Of a stretch of DNA of 57,314 nt, positions 12,381 through 24,639 are shown piece by piece; positions within the stretch are counted from its first letter, which is position 1; every line of letters begins with the position of its first letter. The notes under the pieces were generated by a model. The model searched no databases. It saw only the letters and a program-made list of their open reading frames with translations, and was not told where the DNA came from. This DNA comes from Glomus cerebriforme (lineage: Eukaryota; Glomeromycota; Glomeromycetes; Glomerales; Glomeraceae): NCBI GenBank assembly GCA_003550305.1, contig QKYT01000033.1, forward strand, positions 184,950 to 242,263. The letters are read 5' to 3'. The translations under genes were made by a program, and so were the position numbers.

Positions 12381-13308
12381 AAAGGTATGTTCTGATGAAA
12401 TCCATTCAATCTGTCATCCATTTTTGAACAGATTGGATAATCTGGATTAAGGAATGAACAGATTTCAGATAATCCAGATGAATTCGTTAGATAATACCAG
12501 ATTGATCAGATATTACACAGATGATCGGACTGACTGGATTGATCAGATAATCTGGTCAAATCTGGTATTTTTTTTTTACTTTTTTTTGTTTTTTTTTATG
12601 TTTTTTATTTTAATATACAAGAACGTTTATTAACATTCTTTTTTATTNTTTTTTGTAGGAATGAACTCTTCAGCTCAGCTCCTGGAGGTAAATGGGGTAA
12701 AAGGAAGGTAGGGTGATATTTTTTTTAATTTATTATACAAGAATGTTTATTAACGTTCTTTTTTATTTTTTTTGTAGGAAGAACTCTTCGGCTCAGCTTC
12801 TGGAGGTAATTGAAGGAAAGGGATATTAAATTTTAATACAAAAACATTAATGTTCTTTTTTTTTTGTAGAAATGAACACTTCAGATCAGCTCCTGGAGGT
12901 AATTGAAGAGGTGGGGCATTAAATTTTAATACAAGAACATTGCTAACATTCTTTTTTTTCTTTTTTGTAGAAACGAACTCTTCAGCTCAGCTTCTAGAAG
13001 TAAATGAAGTAAAAAGGGTGTAGGAAGGTATTTTTTTATTAAAATTTAATACAAGAATGTTTCTAACATTCTTTTTTTTCTTTTTATAGAAGTGACTCTT
13101 CACCCACCTTCAATTACAGTATGTAAAGTTTTATAAAAAATCTGGTGAATCTGGTGAATTTAATGATATAAATGGATCATTAGATTGACTGAATATCTAT
13201 TGAACCATCCGGTCAATCCAGTGGTACAAACAGATCAATCTGAATCTGGTCAATTTTCAGATAAATGACCGGATATTTGGATTGACCAGATTTTGGAGCA
13301 TACCTCTA
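12381..13308. mobile_element. Non-autonomous TIR element carrying an exon-like tandem array (type 1)
   Basis: Ends read 'aaaggtatgttc' at the left and, in reverse, 'gaggtatgctcc' at the right. Flanking 9-mers TTCTAATTT (12372-12380) and TTCTGATTT (13309-13317) differ at one base and may be a target duplication. The subterminal zones are crowded with variants of 'AATCTGGTCAATC' and 'CCAGATTGATCAGA' in both orientations. The centre (about 12605-13100) holds five tandem units of 105-125 bp. Each has a short palindrome ('aagaatgtttattaacgttctt'-like), a pyrimidine tract ending in AG, and a 28-29 nt block related to 'gaactcttcagctcagct'. In the first three units the block runs into 'tggag|gtaa'. 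There is no transposase. Confidence 0.65.
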
Positions 13309-13412
13309 TTCTGATTTAACTTGTAGATTTATAATGCTGTAAATATTTTTATACACTATATTATGTCATATTTTATATTATTGAACAGATTATAAATCTT
13401 TCTGGCTCTTTC

Positions 13413-14290
13413 TAAATAGCATTTTTTAAGAGATCGCTTGGAAGCTATTTTGTAACTTCTTTGATGAGTATTCTCTGAATCTTATACTCTCTCTTAAATT
13501 CATCGAACATATTTTTGAGTTCTTTTTCAAATGAATAATACTTCTGAATAACGTCTTGATTTGTACTATTATTTTAATTTTTGGCAATAGTAATCACATT
13601 ATATAATTTGATTAAATTGCCTAGGTCTGAAATTTCAGATTGCAAAGTAATAATACTAATGCAAAACTTAGTGTTGATAATTCTTTGATAAGTTACTTCA
13701 AAATAGGAGATTTGTCATCCTTATTATGCTTATCAATCTGAAAATTAGATTCTGAGAGAAGAAAACTTTATATATTCCAGAAGTTAATCAGAAAAGAGTA
13801 GATCTTTCAACAATCTTTGTATAAATTCAGTAGCTATGTTCAAAGAAGTTTGTCCATTCACATCATTTTTGGTTGATAGTAAACTATCAGAAGAATCTTC
13901 ATTATTTGGTCTTTCTATATTTATCTTTATCAGTAAGTGAATGAAATATTAATAACATTTTCTTTCTCATGTGAGAATTTTGATTTTTTAGACTAAATTA
14001 ACAGGTTTTATATCATGTGATAAAGTTGCAATACTTTTTTGGACTTGTTCTTAGAAAATACTATATTTACAATGAGCTGCAAGACAAATCTAAAAATGTA
14101 CAATTGGTAATTTTATTAATCTCTGACTTATACGTCTTCTTAATATTATTAACAATTTCTGATTCATACTGAAATTTCTTCTTCTTATTGCGTCACCTTA
14201 TTTTATTACCAATGCTTTTCTTATGCATCTCATACAAGAAATTATCCATCTCTTCCTCTTGTGATAATTTTTTATGGTGGTCTATACCTG
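13413..14290 (-). pseudogene. Broken copy of an unnamed charged/coiled protein family
   Basis: Read on the minus strand, separated open stretches look like one ancestral protein. 'KKLSQEEEMDNFLYEMHKKS' is encoded near 14270-14210, and 'NQDVIQKYYSFEKELKNMF' followed by 'FKREYKIQRILIKEVTK' near 13565-13450. The latter ends at a stop, then 'LPSDLLKNAI'. Many stops and frame changes lie between. The composition (Lys, Glu, Asn, amphipathic helices) resembles a protein family that I believe is expanded in arbuscular mycorrhizal fungi, but I cannot assign a function. It could instead be unrelated low-complexity sequence. Confidence 0.35.
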
Positions 14291-14399
14291 TATTGAAGTT
14301 AGATGAATTAATGTTAGAAGCATTATTATTAGGGCTAACTGAAGTAACAGCATTCAATATTCACAATATAATGATCTACTTAATGGTATAAAATATTTA

Positions 14400-15471
14400 A
14401 TTATAGATAAAAAAAGTATGGCTTATCATTGTATGCTTATTCTAGTCAATATAAGATTATATCAAGCTTTCTTCAAAAAACAAAATCAAGTTTTTAGTAG
14501 CTGATTGATCATCCTGGTTGATAATTTTGATTAACTTCTACTAACGCTTGATAAAATGTATTTCTCTTAACAAAATTTATTATTTAATGATAATATTATG
14601 GCATATAGTATATTTCAGAAGTATATAAGCTTAATATTATCAGAAAATTTAGAAAATCAGCATAATTTTAGATCTATATTATAGTGGTTATATAATAGCG
14701 AGTCAACAATAGATGATTGAAAAGTGTTTGCTATATAATTTGTTGACACACTAATTGTATTACCTATGATACCACATGTGAAAGTTTAGAATCAATGCCA
14801 TTTATACAGGTAATACAGAAGCATATAAAGCTAATTCAGATAATGCAAAAAGACTTAAGTCTCAGTTATTATTAACAAAGAGTATAAAGGTTATATTTTG
14901 GGCTAATTTGTGAATAGAAATTAGTTTAGTCAATAGTTTGGTAAGTATTATTTAAAGAATTGTATTTAAAAAAAACTAATTTTCACTTTTACTTCCTATT
15001 GCCATTCTGATAGAATTTGATAGCTATTCTGATTCAGCTATTATTAATTCAGGCTTATTCCAGTTTTACCAATTAGACATGTAAAAAAGAAATTGCTTCC
15101 TAGTATGATCTATTACAGTACATAAAAGTCAGAACTTAACTTTACAAATGATAGATCTTGAAAAAGAGAAATATGCAGCTCTCATTTATGACAATTTTGC
15201 TCTTCAAAATATTCTTTTTAAACTATTTTCATTTGAAAGACTCTAGCAGTCTAGCATATTAAAACTTGCATAACTTCAAAATATAATGTGAAATTTTTTT
15301 TTTATCAATTATCATGGAAATAAATCAAAATTTTGTAATGTAATACAATGTATTTTAACTATACAAATTTTTTTGCTTCAGATGTACAGTTTAATATACA
15401 TTAAAAATTTTATTATCATAAAAATATAATAAAAAATATATAAATTGATTGGAAATAAATGCCTTTTTATT
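14400..15471. other. AT-rich stretch with no recognisable gene
   Basis: No frame of useful length, paired repeat ends or transposase block was identified in this kilobase. It lies between the decayed copy at 13413-14290 and the hAT relic beginning at 15472. Confidence 0.4.
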
Positions 15472-18010
15472 TTAAAAAAATTTATTTTTTAGATATTGAT
15501 TGTTATTTAAATTATAATTATCATTATATCTTGCATTATTACAATTATGAACAAAATGCACCTTCTGAATTTCATCTATGATTATTAATAGAAAGATATT
15601 ATGACAGGAATTATTTTGATAAAGAATAAATAATGAGTAACCTAACTTATTATGTATTTGATAGGTATTTTCAAACCAGTCAATATATATAAATGGATAA
15701 TAACAACTATTATTATCTTTATGTTTAAAAATAGCTTTGATAATTGCATAGCTTTTATCATAATCTTCCATTTGAATTGTCATAATATTATTCTTATATA
15801 CTGTAAATATACTTGCCGCCCATATTCAAAAAAGGAAATTGTAACAATGCACTTGCCGATTATTTATTGTTGTAATTTCCTTTTTTGAATATGGGCGGCA
15901 AGTATAACTGTAAATGATACTTAACTTTAGTATAATCATCATCTTGTATATAAGATANATATTCATAAAAATTACAAGATCTTTTGATTAGTGATTTATA
16001 ATAAAATCAAATTAAAACTTTTTTATATTAACTTTAATCATTATTTTACAAGTAGGTACTGGTTTTTTTAGCCTTATATTTCAAATATTATTAAATTATA
16101 AAATTACTATTAAAAAAAAAAAATAAAAATAAAATTTCATTATTAAATTAAAATACAATTACTATTTGATTCTTTATTATCTGATTTTGCATTATTTAAT
16201 TCTAGTAATTCTTCAACAATAAACNAATTCTTAAACAAATGATTTGTACTATAGAAAATATTAATGAACCCTGTACTAGGTTGTAAATACCTAGTATCAA
16301 TTCCACCATCTGCTAAATATTAGATGAATTGTAAAGTTGTATATCATTTTAATAGATCTAATTCAATATTTTTATGATTGGTATGTAGAATTATATTTTT
16401 AAAAAGTCTATATACCATCTCTTTTATTTCAACTTCAGTATTAATGTTGTGCATCAGATCATATCTTGTATAAGATTAATACTAGATCACATAAAATTAT
16501 TATATATAGTAATATTATTATATAGATTGTCATGTGTGAGTACATAAATCGTTACATCCAATTAGTCGGCATTAACATTAACAAGAGTTTTAAAGGTTTT
16601 TGCATGTTATGGTAAATAATAACTAGCATAAAAATTAAAAAGACCAATAAAGTCATTCAGTTAAAAAGCTATTTTAGAATATTAAATATAGCTTGATTAG
16701 TTATATAAAGTATTATATAAAGTTTACATATATAAAATCTTACTTTAATTAATGGTTCTCATTCTTTATTTAAATAATCTCCAAGATTTTTATAGTTATT
16801 TTTTGTTAATAATTTTTTAAAAGCTAATTGAGTGCATTTTGCAACAAGTACCCAACAATTGATAATTGCATTAATCACTTGATTGTGATGCAAATCTGTT
16901 CGTTCTTGCATTTTTGTTAATTCTTGAAACTTTATACAGTTAATAGTCAAAAATCTATTTAATATAAATGGTATAATTATTTCTAATTGAAGACAATTTG
17001 ACATCATAAAGCTTTTAATATAACTAATTAGGTTTGAAAATTTTGATCAATGATAAAAATATTCAAATAATTTTTAAACACTAATAAATTTTTGTTTATT
17101 ATCAAATGATAATATATTGATAGTTAATTTAAGTAGTTTTAATATTTTACCAGCCATTAGATCAATGATAGATATCTTGTAATGATTGGAGGTGTTATTC
17201 ATATTAAAGTTGATCAAGTATTGGATAATTATTTTGCAGANCATATTTTTTCATGATTACTTTTTATTTACTTGTTAAAGCTGCAAAAATAGTTTTAAAT
17301 TAGGCATTTGTAATATAATGATAATGAGAAATACTTGTAATATCTAGGTTTTTGTTAGTTATATTTTTCTTAAAAATAAACAAATTTTATACTCTTTTAT
17401 TACTATATGTCATTTTATACCTATTAAATTATTACCTTGAAGCAAATCTGCAGTAATACTTCTAATACTAGTAACAATCTAACAATCTCCTTGAATATTT
17501 ATTAATATTTCTTGTTCTAATCGCTTCATATCTGCAATAAATGGTTAAATAACATTATCAAAATTTTTACCAAAGGAAACAAATTCTAAAATGAAATGAT
17601 AGAAGCTTAAAAAATAAAACACCATTTTTAATATATTTTTTAAAAAATAAAAGTAGAAAATTAAACTTTTCAAGAAATATCTGCTATTGCAAATACTTCT
17701 ATGCATGAAATAATTAAGATCTTCAATAAGTTATTTTTTTACTTTAACAGTTGTCTAAGTAGATAAAAAAGTAAGTTATGTATTATTTTGAGTTTTTTCT
17801 TAACTTTTTATATTAAAAAGATATTTCTAACTTTTATAATAATTATTTACAATAGATTTATGCTTCTAATTTATAGAAATATTGCAATAATTGCAAAAAA
17901 GAATATTATCATTAACTTAAAAAATGTCTTTATATTCATTATATCTAATATGAACTGATGTAGTTTTTTGTTTTTTTAACATTATGAAAGAAAAAAAGAT
18001 AATTAAACTG
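15472..18010 (-). pseudogene. hAT-like transposase relic with BED-type zinc finger
   Basis: On the minus strand, a start-like region at about 17980 reads 'MLKKQKTTSVHIRYNEYKDI'. It is followed by 'ILFCNYCNISI' and 'KHKSIVNNYYKS', a Cys-x2-Cys then His-containing BED or CGG-binding type finger. Downstream pieces such as 'YFMHR' (near 17705), 'QELTKMQERTDLHHNQVI' (16925-16860) and the open frame 15472-15783 continue the relic. Stops occur every 10-40 codons. The finger near the N-terminus followed by a long RNase H-like body fits hAT transposases or the CGGBP1-like genes derived from them. The downstream part is too eroded to show catalytic residues. Confidence 0.5.
15808..15906. mobile_element. 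99-bp MITE with 33-bp perfect inverted repeats and 8-bp target duplication
   Basis: The two arms, starting 'TATACTTGCCGCCCATATTC', are perfectly complementary over 33 bp, and the pairing continues with two mismatches toward a loop of about 20 nt. The octamer ACTGTAAA occurs immediately outside both ends (15800-15807 and 15907-15914). An 8-bp target duplication with a short palindromic body is typical of hAT-derived MITEs. It inserted inside or beside the hAT relic. The perfect arms imply a recent origin compared with its surroundings. Confidence 0.8.
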
Positions 18011-18918
18011 ATAATTCACAATAAATTAAATATATTTTATTGCAGATTATGTACTCTAATATGGATGATTTACATTATGTAATTTTATGATATGATCAAT
18101 TTAAATTATGTAATTATATATTTATTATATAATTATGCATTTAATGTAATATTATATGATAGCTGGTTTAGCCAAATTATTTATAATGATCTTTGTAATA
18201 AATTAAAAAATTTTTGTTATTTTTAAGTGAAAATATCTGATTATTTTTAGATTTGCTAAATTGCTTAAAGTATAAAAAATAATTACTAAGTCTTACATAT
18301 ACTTACATAAGATTTGAATATTATGTATAAAAAGTTTGTTTTATTAAATTTGATAATATCTCATATATTAGGTAATTATAACTCTTTTTATATATATAGT
18401 GTCATTTAATTAATTAACAAATTTTTGATTAATTTTTGAATAAAATATTAAAATAATTTAAAAATTAAAATTAAATACTGTACATATATAAAATTGGTTA
18501 TATTTTTAAGTTTTTTTTTGTACTTTTACTTTTACTGTATCATCATTTTTTTTATATTTCAAAAACTATTTTATTCTTAAAAAAAATTAAATAAGATTAG
18601 TTAATAGAAGATATCATTTATAACTTTTAAGTATAACAAAATTATAAAACTTACCAAAAAGTATTTTACTTTACATTTCATTATTTTATTACTAATTTTA
18701 ATTTGCTATACTTTAGATTAAATATTCTCATACAGATCATAATCACAAAGATCATTTTAACATTTGACAATTTTTTTTATTTGCAAACTTTTAAATAATT
18801 TGTATTATAGTCAGAACTTAATATAATAATTTATGATAAACTGATTTTAGCTCATAACAAACTTTTTTCTTAAACCAAAACTACCTATAATTAATTTTAT
18901 TACTATATAATAATTTTA
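18011..18918. other. AT-rich gap between two transposons
   Basis: No coding frame, structured repeat or RNA gene was found. The composition is close to 85 percent A+T by eye, with long A and T runs. Confidence 0.4.
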
Positions 18919-18931
18919 GGCGATTTCTATT

Positions 18932-21900
18932 TGTACATGTAGTGTGTGGACACGTATCACGTGATTCAATAAATTTATATCATGTGACTTTAAACTGTTT
19001 TATTATATAAAATCAATTAACCAATCATGTACAATAAATGNGCCTAAATAAATGCACCCGCACCCTAAATAAAATGCTAAATGTTTTGACACGTCTTCAC
19101 GTAGTGCTCATACTGCTTACATTTACTGCACTTTCGGCCTTTTGTATCATTTGTAGAGTCTTTTATAATATTTGAAGTATTGTTGTCTTCTATTATATTA
19201 CCACTACTAATATCTTTTAGAACCTGTTTTTCTCTAATTGAAACCTTTTTAACGCTCGCTATTAGTCTTTTCAGTGGCTGACCTTTATACATGATAACAA
19301 CTGGATTAATAATATCAGTAAAGTTTTCCAGTCCTAGTCTGCTCTTTACATCATAAATAAAGGCCTTAAAAATATTTAACAATTCTTGTTGCTTATCACT
19401 TTTAAGAGCACAGTCAATAGCCTTTTTTGATAATCCAGCCAATTCCACATACATAGCTTTAGGCGAGTTTACGGCTGATTGGGATAGTTGAGTACCGCAT
19501 GAATCAATCCGAATAGAAAAGAAGTGTTGGAAAGTGATAGGATTTTTGAATGGTATGTTATCTTCTGATTGTATCTTATCACATACTGGAATAAAAGAAT
19601 TTTGTTATAGGAAATCATTTGGTTCAACATCAGGATTTATATACCATCGATTCAGAATCATGCATATGTGAAAGGTGGCAAGTCTAGAGTATGTACCGAC
19701 ACAGAAAAAGTGCCGACATACCAATCCTTATTAATTAAAAGGAAACAAGTGCATAGATGCGTGCCTTCGTTGAGTAGAATTACATAATGTTCAATTTCCT
19801 GTGTGCCAGTTACTCGTACGTTTCACACTTCAAGAATTGCTTCCATTGGTATAGTTGAAACCAACGATTGCAAAAGGATTTGCCTTGTGTCTTGCTCTTA
19901 TTCTCTAATTCCTATACTTATTTCTTCATTATCAGTTTCTATCTATAATCGTAGGAAATGTAGAATCGATCAAAAATAATGAGATTAGTAGATATAAATT
20001 TTGTGATTGCCCTTCGCAAACTTGCATCCTATCTCAAATAAATTTTGAAATGATTCCTACCTCCATCAAATGACGCCAATCTGTGATCTGACTAATNTCA
20101 TAANATACAGATTGATTNATTTNNCCTCTTTNTTTCCCGAGCATTGTTGGAGTTAAAAATTCTTTGATAATAGNGTCCACTTGACTGAAGAATCTTGTAT
20201 TCANCATCNGCATACCAATCGTAGGTAAGGCATTTCGTTCAACTTCAAATTGCTCGAAATGTTCATCATTCTTAACGTGGTCATTAATACTAACTAACAG
20301 ATTACATAATGATATAGAATGATCTACTTTACCATGCACATGACTATTTATTGATTCGATTCGCTGTGTGCTTTGAGCACTGGCTGTAAATCAGTTATGA
20401 ATCTAAGGTACCGCCCACGAATTCTTAGTACTATAAAGGATGTTAGTCAAATACTTAACCGCTACTGGGTATTGTTCAATTAATTGTCTCTATCGAAATT
20501 CGAATAGTTCTTCGCAAAGAGAATTGCGACATACATAAAATTTACGACGGAATTCCTTGAACTGACTGCCCAGTTTTCCTTTAAGTTTTTTTCGAAGGTT
20601 CAAATCTATGTGAAATATGCACAGCAGGTGCTGAACATTGGGATAAATATCCTTGATCGAACGAACCAAAGAAGGATCAGAATCAGAAAAAATGACTCCT
20701 GAAAAAACACCCGTTTCAGTGAATATACTATCGAATATCCACCAATAAGTATCCAGTGTTTTGTCCTCAATTATCGCGCATGCTACGATTCTGGTTCTGT
20801 AGTTATTATCGATTATGGCTACAATATAAAGGATCATCTGAAATCAGTTTGTGTTGTAGGTGCTATCAACTATAATGACGTCATTGTACTTGCTGTATAA
20901 TTCTCTTTGCGTAGATGACATCCATAAGAGAGAAATTAACCTTCTTGAGATTGGATCTAATCGTGTCTTTACAACCCAAAGCGGCTCTAAATTCTTCCAG
21001 TCCATTAATAGTTGAAGCATTTGAGAGGCATCCCCATCTTCTGGATTGTGTTTTTGTCGAAACTGATAAACCGCGTTATACAAATCTTTTTTGTGAATAG
21101 GTTGATCCGGATAGTCATACTTTAATAGGGGATATATAAATACTAAATCCATTCGCCCTTGGATGACGTACTTCTTTATATCAGCTAACATTTCCTCTGT
21201 CAACTTCTGAAACTGCGGGAATATTTCTTGAATCATCAGGATAAGTAAATGATTATGTTCGTTATTAAACGAGTTTATTTTTACAACTCCTGTTTTTGGA
21301 CAAGTGACGTTAAGTTTCCAAGGACATAGTGTTCATTGGGAATGAGCATTGCGTTGCTTTGTTGGATCTGACGTAGTTTGTGGATTATGAGTCCCAGATT
21401 TTGTGCATTCGTAAGTAGCCCTTCGCATTACACCTTGAATAGTTTCGCTTGTTTTGATCTTGTAGCTGAAACCTTCTTTTAACGCAAATGTATATGTATC
21501 TAACTTTTGAAGTCTTCCCAGTCAGTAAAGATAAGTCCGGAAGTTAATTCTAAAGAATCGGATGGCTCATCTGGTCCATTGGATTCGTCTGTTTCATCAT
21601 AAATGAATGGATTTGTGTTCATTTCATCATCAATAGGTGAATTTGGATCCGTTTCATCATTAATAAATGAATTTGGGGTCGTTTCATTAAGCTGTTAGGC
21701 AGATTCTTTAATTAGATGATTGATGATAAAGAAGATAGAGGAAATATACACAACAGAAAATAAAGGAAAAGATAGAGGAAACATATACAACAAAAGAACA
21801 AAAGACAGAACATATACAAGAAGAAAATTATGTGCAGTATGTAATTTACCATTGAAAGCAAAGCATCATATTGTTCACTACAACTTACATTTTCTTGTCC

Positions 21901-22132
21901 TGTTTTATTCATCTTGATTATACCAAAAGGTCAAGCAATATAGATAAGCGAGTAAGAAAGAAGGGACTGTGTAATTTTAACAATAGGATCTTATGATTAT
22001 GACGTAAATAGTTCTATCATGATGCAAATAAATCATGACGTAAATAAATGCGTGATATCGCTATTGACGCAACTATATTTATTATGATACAGATATATAT
22101 CATGTGATACGTGTCCACACACTACGTGTACA
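18932..22132 (-). mobile_element. FAR1-type MULE DNA transposon with 34-bp TIRs
   Basis: The left terminus 18932-18965 starts 'TGTACATGTAGTGTGTGGAC', and the right terminus 22099-22132 is its reverse complement with two mismatches over 34 bp. Both run into a CACGTGAT or CATGTGAT box. The left flank 'ggcgatttctatt' is also shared with the MITE at 4263, so the true left border may lie near 18919. No 9-bp target duplication is visible. Inside, on the minus strand, is a nearly full-length transposase. The element is 3.2 kb, clearly less AT-rich than its surroundings and contains several N bases, which suggests a young repeat with multiple copies. Confidence 0.8.
19077..21690 (-). pseudogene. MULE transposase (FAR1 - MULE - SWIM - zinc knuckle), disabled
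   Basis: Domain order on the minus strand: an acidic leader with repeated 'NETxPNSxI(N/D)DE'-like units (21690-21560); a FAR1/WRKY-GCM1-type finger with 'YECTKSG', 'CPWKLNVTCPKTG' and 'NNEHNHLL' (21420-21250); the 21236-20844 frame ending 'VIIVDSTYNTN' with the first catalytic Asp; and 'GVIFSDSDPSLVRSIKDIYP' plus 'LLCIFHIDLN' (20700-20600) with the second Asp. Then follow 'TASAQSTQRIESIN' with the catalytic Glu region (20390-20350), a frameshifted SWIM finger ('LCTCFLLINK', 'LVCRHF', near 19750-19690) and a CCHC knuckle CSKCKQYEHYVKTC at the end (19454-19077). In-frame stops at 20844-20846 (TGA), 20490-20492 (TAG), 20403-20405 (TAG) and 20391-20393 (TGA), plus a frameshift near 21520 and others in SWIM, prevent a complete product. 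Confidence 0.8.
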
Positions 22133-22447
22133 TTAATAAATTTTCATAATTTTATTATAAATTTCATAATATTATATATAATAAAGTCTAGTTGTAAACT
22201 ACTAATATGTATTTATTCATGATTAACTGATAATAATTTTTTTTTAATTTACTGATCATTATTATAAAAAAAAAAGATTTTTTACTTTATTTATTTATTT
22301 AATGATCATTGATATAAAGATAAAATATTTTTTCTATATAACAGATTATTCTTAATATAGTAATATAACAAATGTTAATTAATCAAATTATAAATATTTA
22401 TTACCATTGATCAAAAAAATCATCATTTCTTTCAACTATACTTCACT

Positions 22448-24630
22448 ATGTCTTCTGAAAAAAAATGTGTTACATTATTTATAGGATAAAAAAAAAAGCT
22501 TTATTTTAAAAAAACTGATAATTCATTTATATCAAATACTGAACTTATTAAATATTATAATATCAAGCCTAATATAATTAGTGATATTTTAAAAAGAAAA
22601 TCTAAATATTTATTTCTTTCTAGTTCTGAATAAGATAGAAAAAGGTTTCAAGAGCCAATGTATAAAGAAATAAATAAGGCAATTAGTATTTGGATGGCAT
22701 AGTTTTTATCTATCAATCAAATGTTATGTAAAGATATATTACAATAAAAGGTCAAACTGTTTGTTTACAAATAAATTTGACATTACAGAATTCAATATAT
22801 CTGCAGGTTGGTTAACTAATTTTTTAAAAAAAATCTTTTGATCATATGTTAAATCGAATGAAGCTGTTATTTAATATTCTGAAAAAAATCTAATCTGATC
22901 TGAATCTGCAGATTTGATCCAAACTGGATTCAGATCAATTTGCAAATTTAAGATCTGTGAATCTGATTTGAATCAAATAAATCTAATCTGAATTTGATCT
23001 AATCATAATACAAAAAAATCTGAATCTGAATCTGATCTGATCAGATTCAGATTTTCATATATAAAATAAAAAAAATTTTTTTTTTTTATTTTTTTCAGAT
23101 TTTTCACTTTTTTTTTTTTAAAGACAGAATCTGGACAAACAAAAAAATCTGAATAAACAGTTCCTAAACAAACTAAAGGTAAGTTTATTTTTTTATAATT
23201 ATTAGGAAATGTAATTAATGTAATTAATATTTCCCTTCTTTTTTTTTAGAAAACTAGACAAATGGACGAAGCTGAATAAATAGAACTTGAACAAATGAAC
23301 TAAAAGGTTAGTTTATTCATCTTTTTTATTTTTTTATTTTTAGGGAATGTAATTAATATCTCCCTTTTTTTTTAGAAAACTGGATAAACAGACAAAGCTA
23401 AATGAATGGAACTTGAATGAATGAACTAAGAGATTAGTTCATTTATTTCTTTTCATTTTTTTACTTTCAGGAAATGTAATTAATGTCTTTCTTCTCTTTT
23501 TTTAGGAAATCAGATAAACAGATAAAGTTGAACAAATGGAATTTGAATAAACAAACTAAAAGATTAGTTTATTTATTTTTTTCATTTTTTTATTTTTAGG
23601 AAATGTAATTAACATTTCCCTTCTTTTATTTTTAGAAAACTGGATGAACGGATAAAGCTGAACAAACAGAACTTAAATGAATGAACTAAAAGGTTAATTT
23701 GTTTATTTTTTTCATTTTTTTACTTTTAGGAAATATAATTAATATTTTTCTTCTCTTCTTTTTAGGAAACTGAATAATCAATTAGATTTAGATCAGTTCA
23801 GTTTCAAATTTGAATCAGTTTCAATTCAGTTCAGTTTTAGATTAATTAGATCCAGAACAGTTCAGTTCAAATCTAAATCAGTTTCAGATCAGTTCAAATC
23901 AGATTTAATTAGATTCAGATCAGTTTAGATCTATTTCAGACTGGATTCAAATTAGATCAGATTTAAATCAAATCTGATCTGAATCGATCTGTTTGAAATA
24001 TTAGCTGCTAGTATACCTGTTAATAAGCTTAATGAATACTGGGCAATAATTGCCAAAAATTATCTAAATATGATTTGCAAAATATTTATAATTGTGATGA
24101 AATAGGTAATCTAAACTAATTAATTTTAAAAAAAACTTTTTTAGTATTAAATTTATTATTTTTTCTTATCTAGCTTTTTTCTGGCAATTAGAATCTTTAA
24201 AAATACTTGCATAAGATTCTTAATTGAAATTAAAAAATTTACTATTTTACTAACATATAATACTACAGGTGAAGATAAACTCAAGCCATCATTTATATAT
24301 AAGTATAAAAATTCTCAACACCTTTGTGATATATCTGTTAAAGATAGTATAGATTATTATTAAAATAAGACTACATAGATACAACAGTCAATTTGGTTAG
24401 ACTATTCAAAAAATTTAAATAATTTAATATGTACTTAAGGGAAAAACATTTTTTTATTAGTAGATAATATTCCTATTCATGGAAAAAAAGATGAAATTCC
24501 TTCTTTTAGTAATATTGAATTATGTTATTTATCATTAAACATCATCATGCATCTATAACCCTTAGATACTGAAATTATTAACTCATTTAAAGCCAAATAT
24601 TGAAAACTTTTAGTAGATAACAAATTTAAA
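22448..24630 (+). pseudogene. pogo/Tigger-like transposase relic, split by an insertion
   Basis: The frame begins at 'MSSEKK' (22448) and continues with 'NTELIKYYNIKPNIISDILK' and 'RKSKYLFLSSSE' near 22530-22630, a CENP-B-type helix-turn-helix. It then reads 'EPMYKEINKAISIWMA' and 'RLVN*FFKK' with multiple stops. The sequence resumes at 23999 with 'AASIPVNKLNEYWAI' and 'QNIYNCDEIG' (24075-24105), the start of the DDE_1 domain with its first Asp. 'FLLVDNIPIHGKK'-like sequence near 24450 is the second Asp block, and 'IINSFKAKY' near 24570-24600 follows the third. A tandem-repeat element (22865-23995) sits between the DNA-binding and catalytic halves. Confidence 0.7.
22865..23995. mobile_element. 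Non-autonomous element with exon-like minisatellite (type 2, copy 1)
   Basis: The left border region reads 'TATTCTGAAAAAAATCTAATC' and both subterminal zones are packed with 'GATCTGAATC' and 'AGATTCAGATCAG' oligomers in opposing orientations. The core (about 23110-23770) has five or more tandem units of about 120 bp. Each has a 5' splice-like site (best example 'AAAG|GTAAGT' near 23177), a T-rich stretch, 'GTAATTAAC', a pyrimidine tract, 'TTTAG', then a 55-60 nt block with 'AAACTGGAT', 'AAAGCTGAA' and 'TGAATGAACTAA'. It interrupts a pogo relic. The homologous copy at 36590-38325 interrupts a MULE. No coding frame or target duplication was resolved. Confidence 0.65.
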
Positions 24631-24639
24631 GCATATAAT

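Noticed and set aside
15652..15888. Plus-strand frame spanning one arm of the short MITE
   Set aside because: It crosses the insertion boundary of a non-coding MITE and is antisense to the hAT relic.
20915..21100. Plus-strand frame inside the MULE
   Set aside because: It is antisense to the clear transposase frame on the minus strand.
18923..22141. A 9-bp target duplication for the FAR1-MULE
   Set aside because: The nonamers outside the 34-bp TIRs (ATTTCTATT and TTAATAAAT) do not match, and the left border may lie further out.
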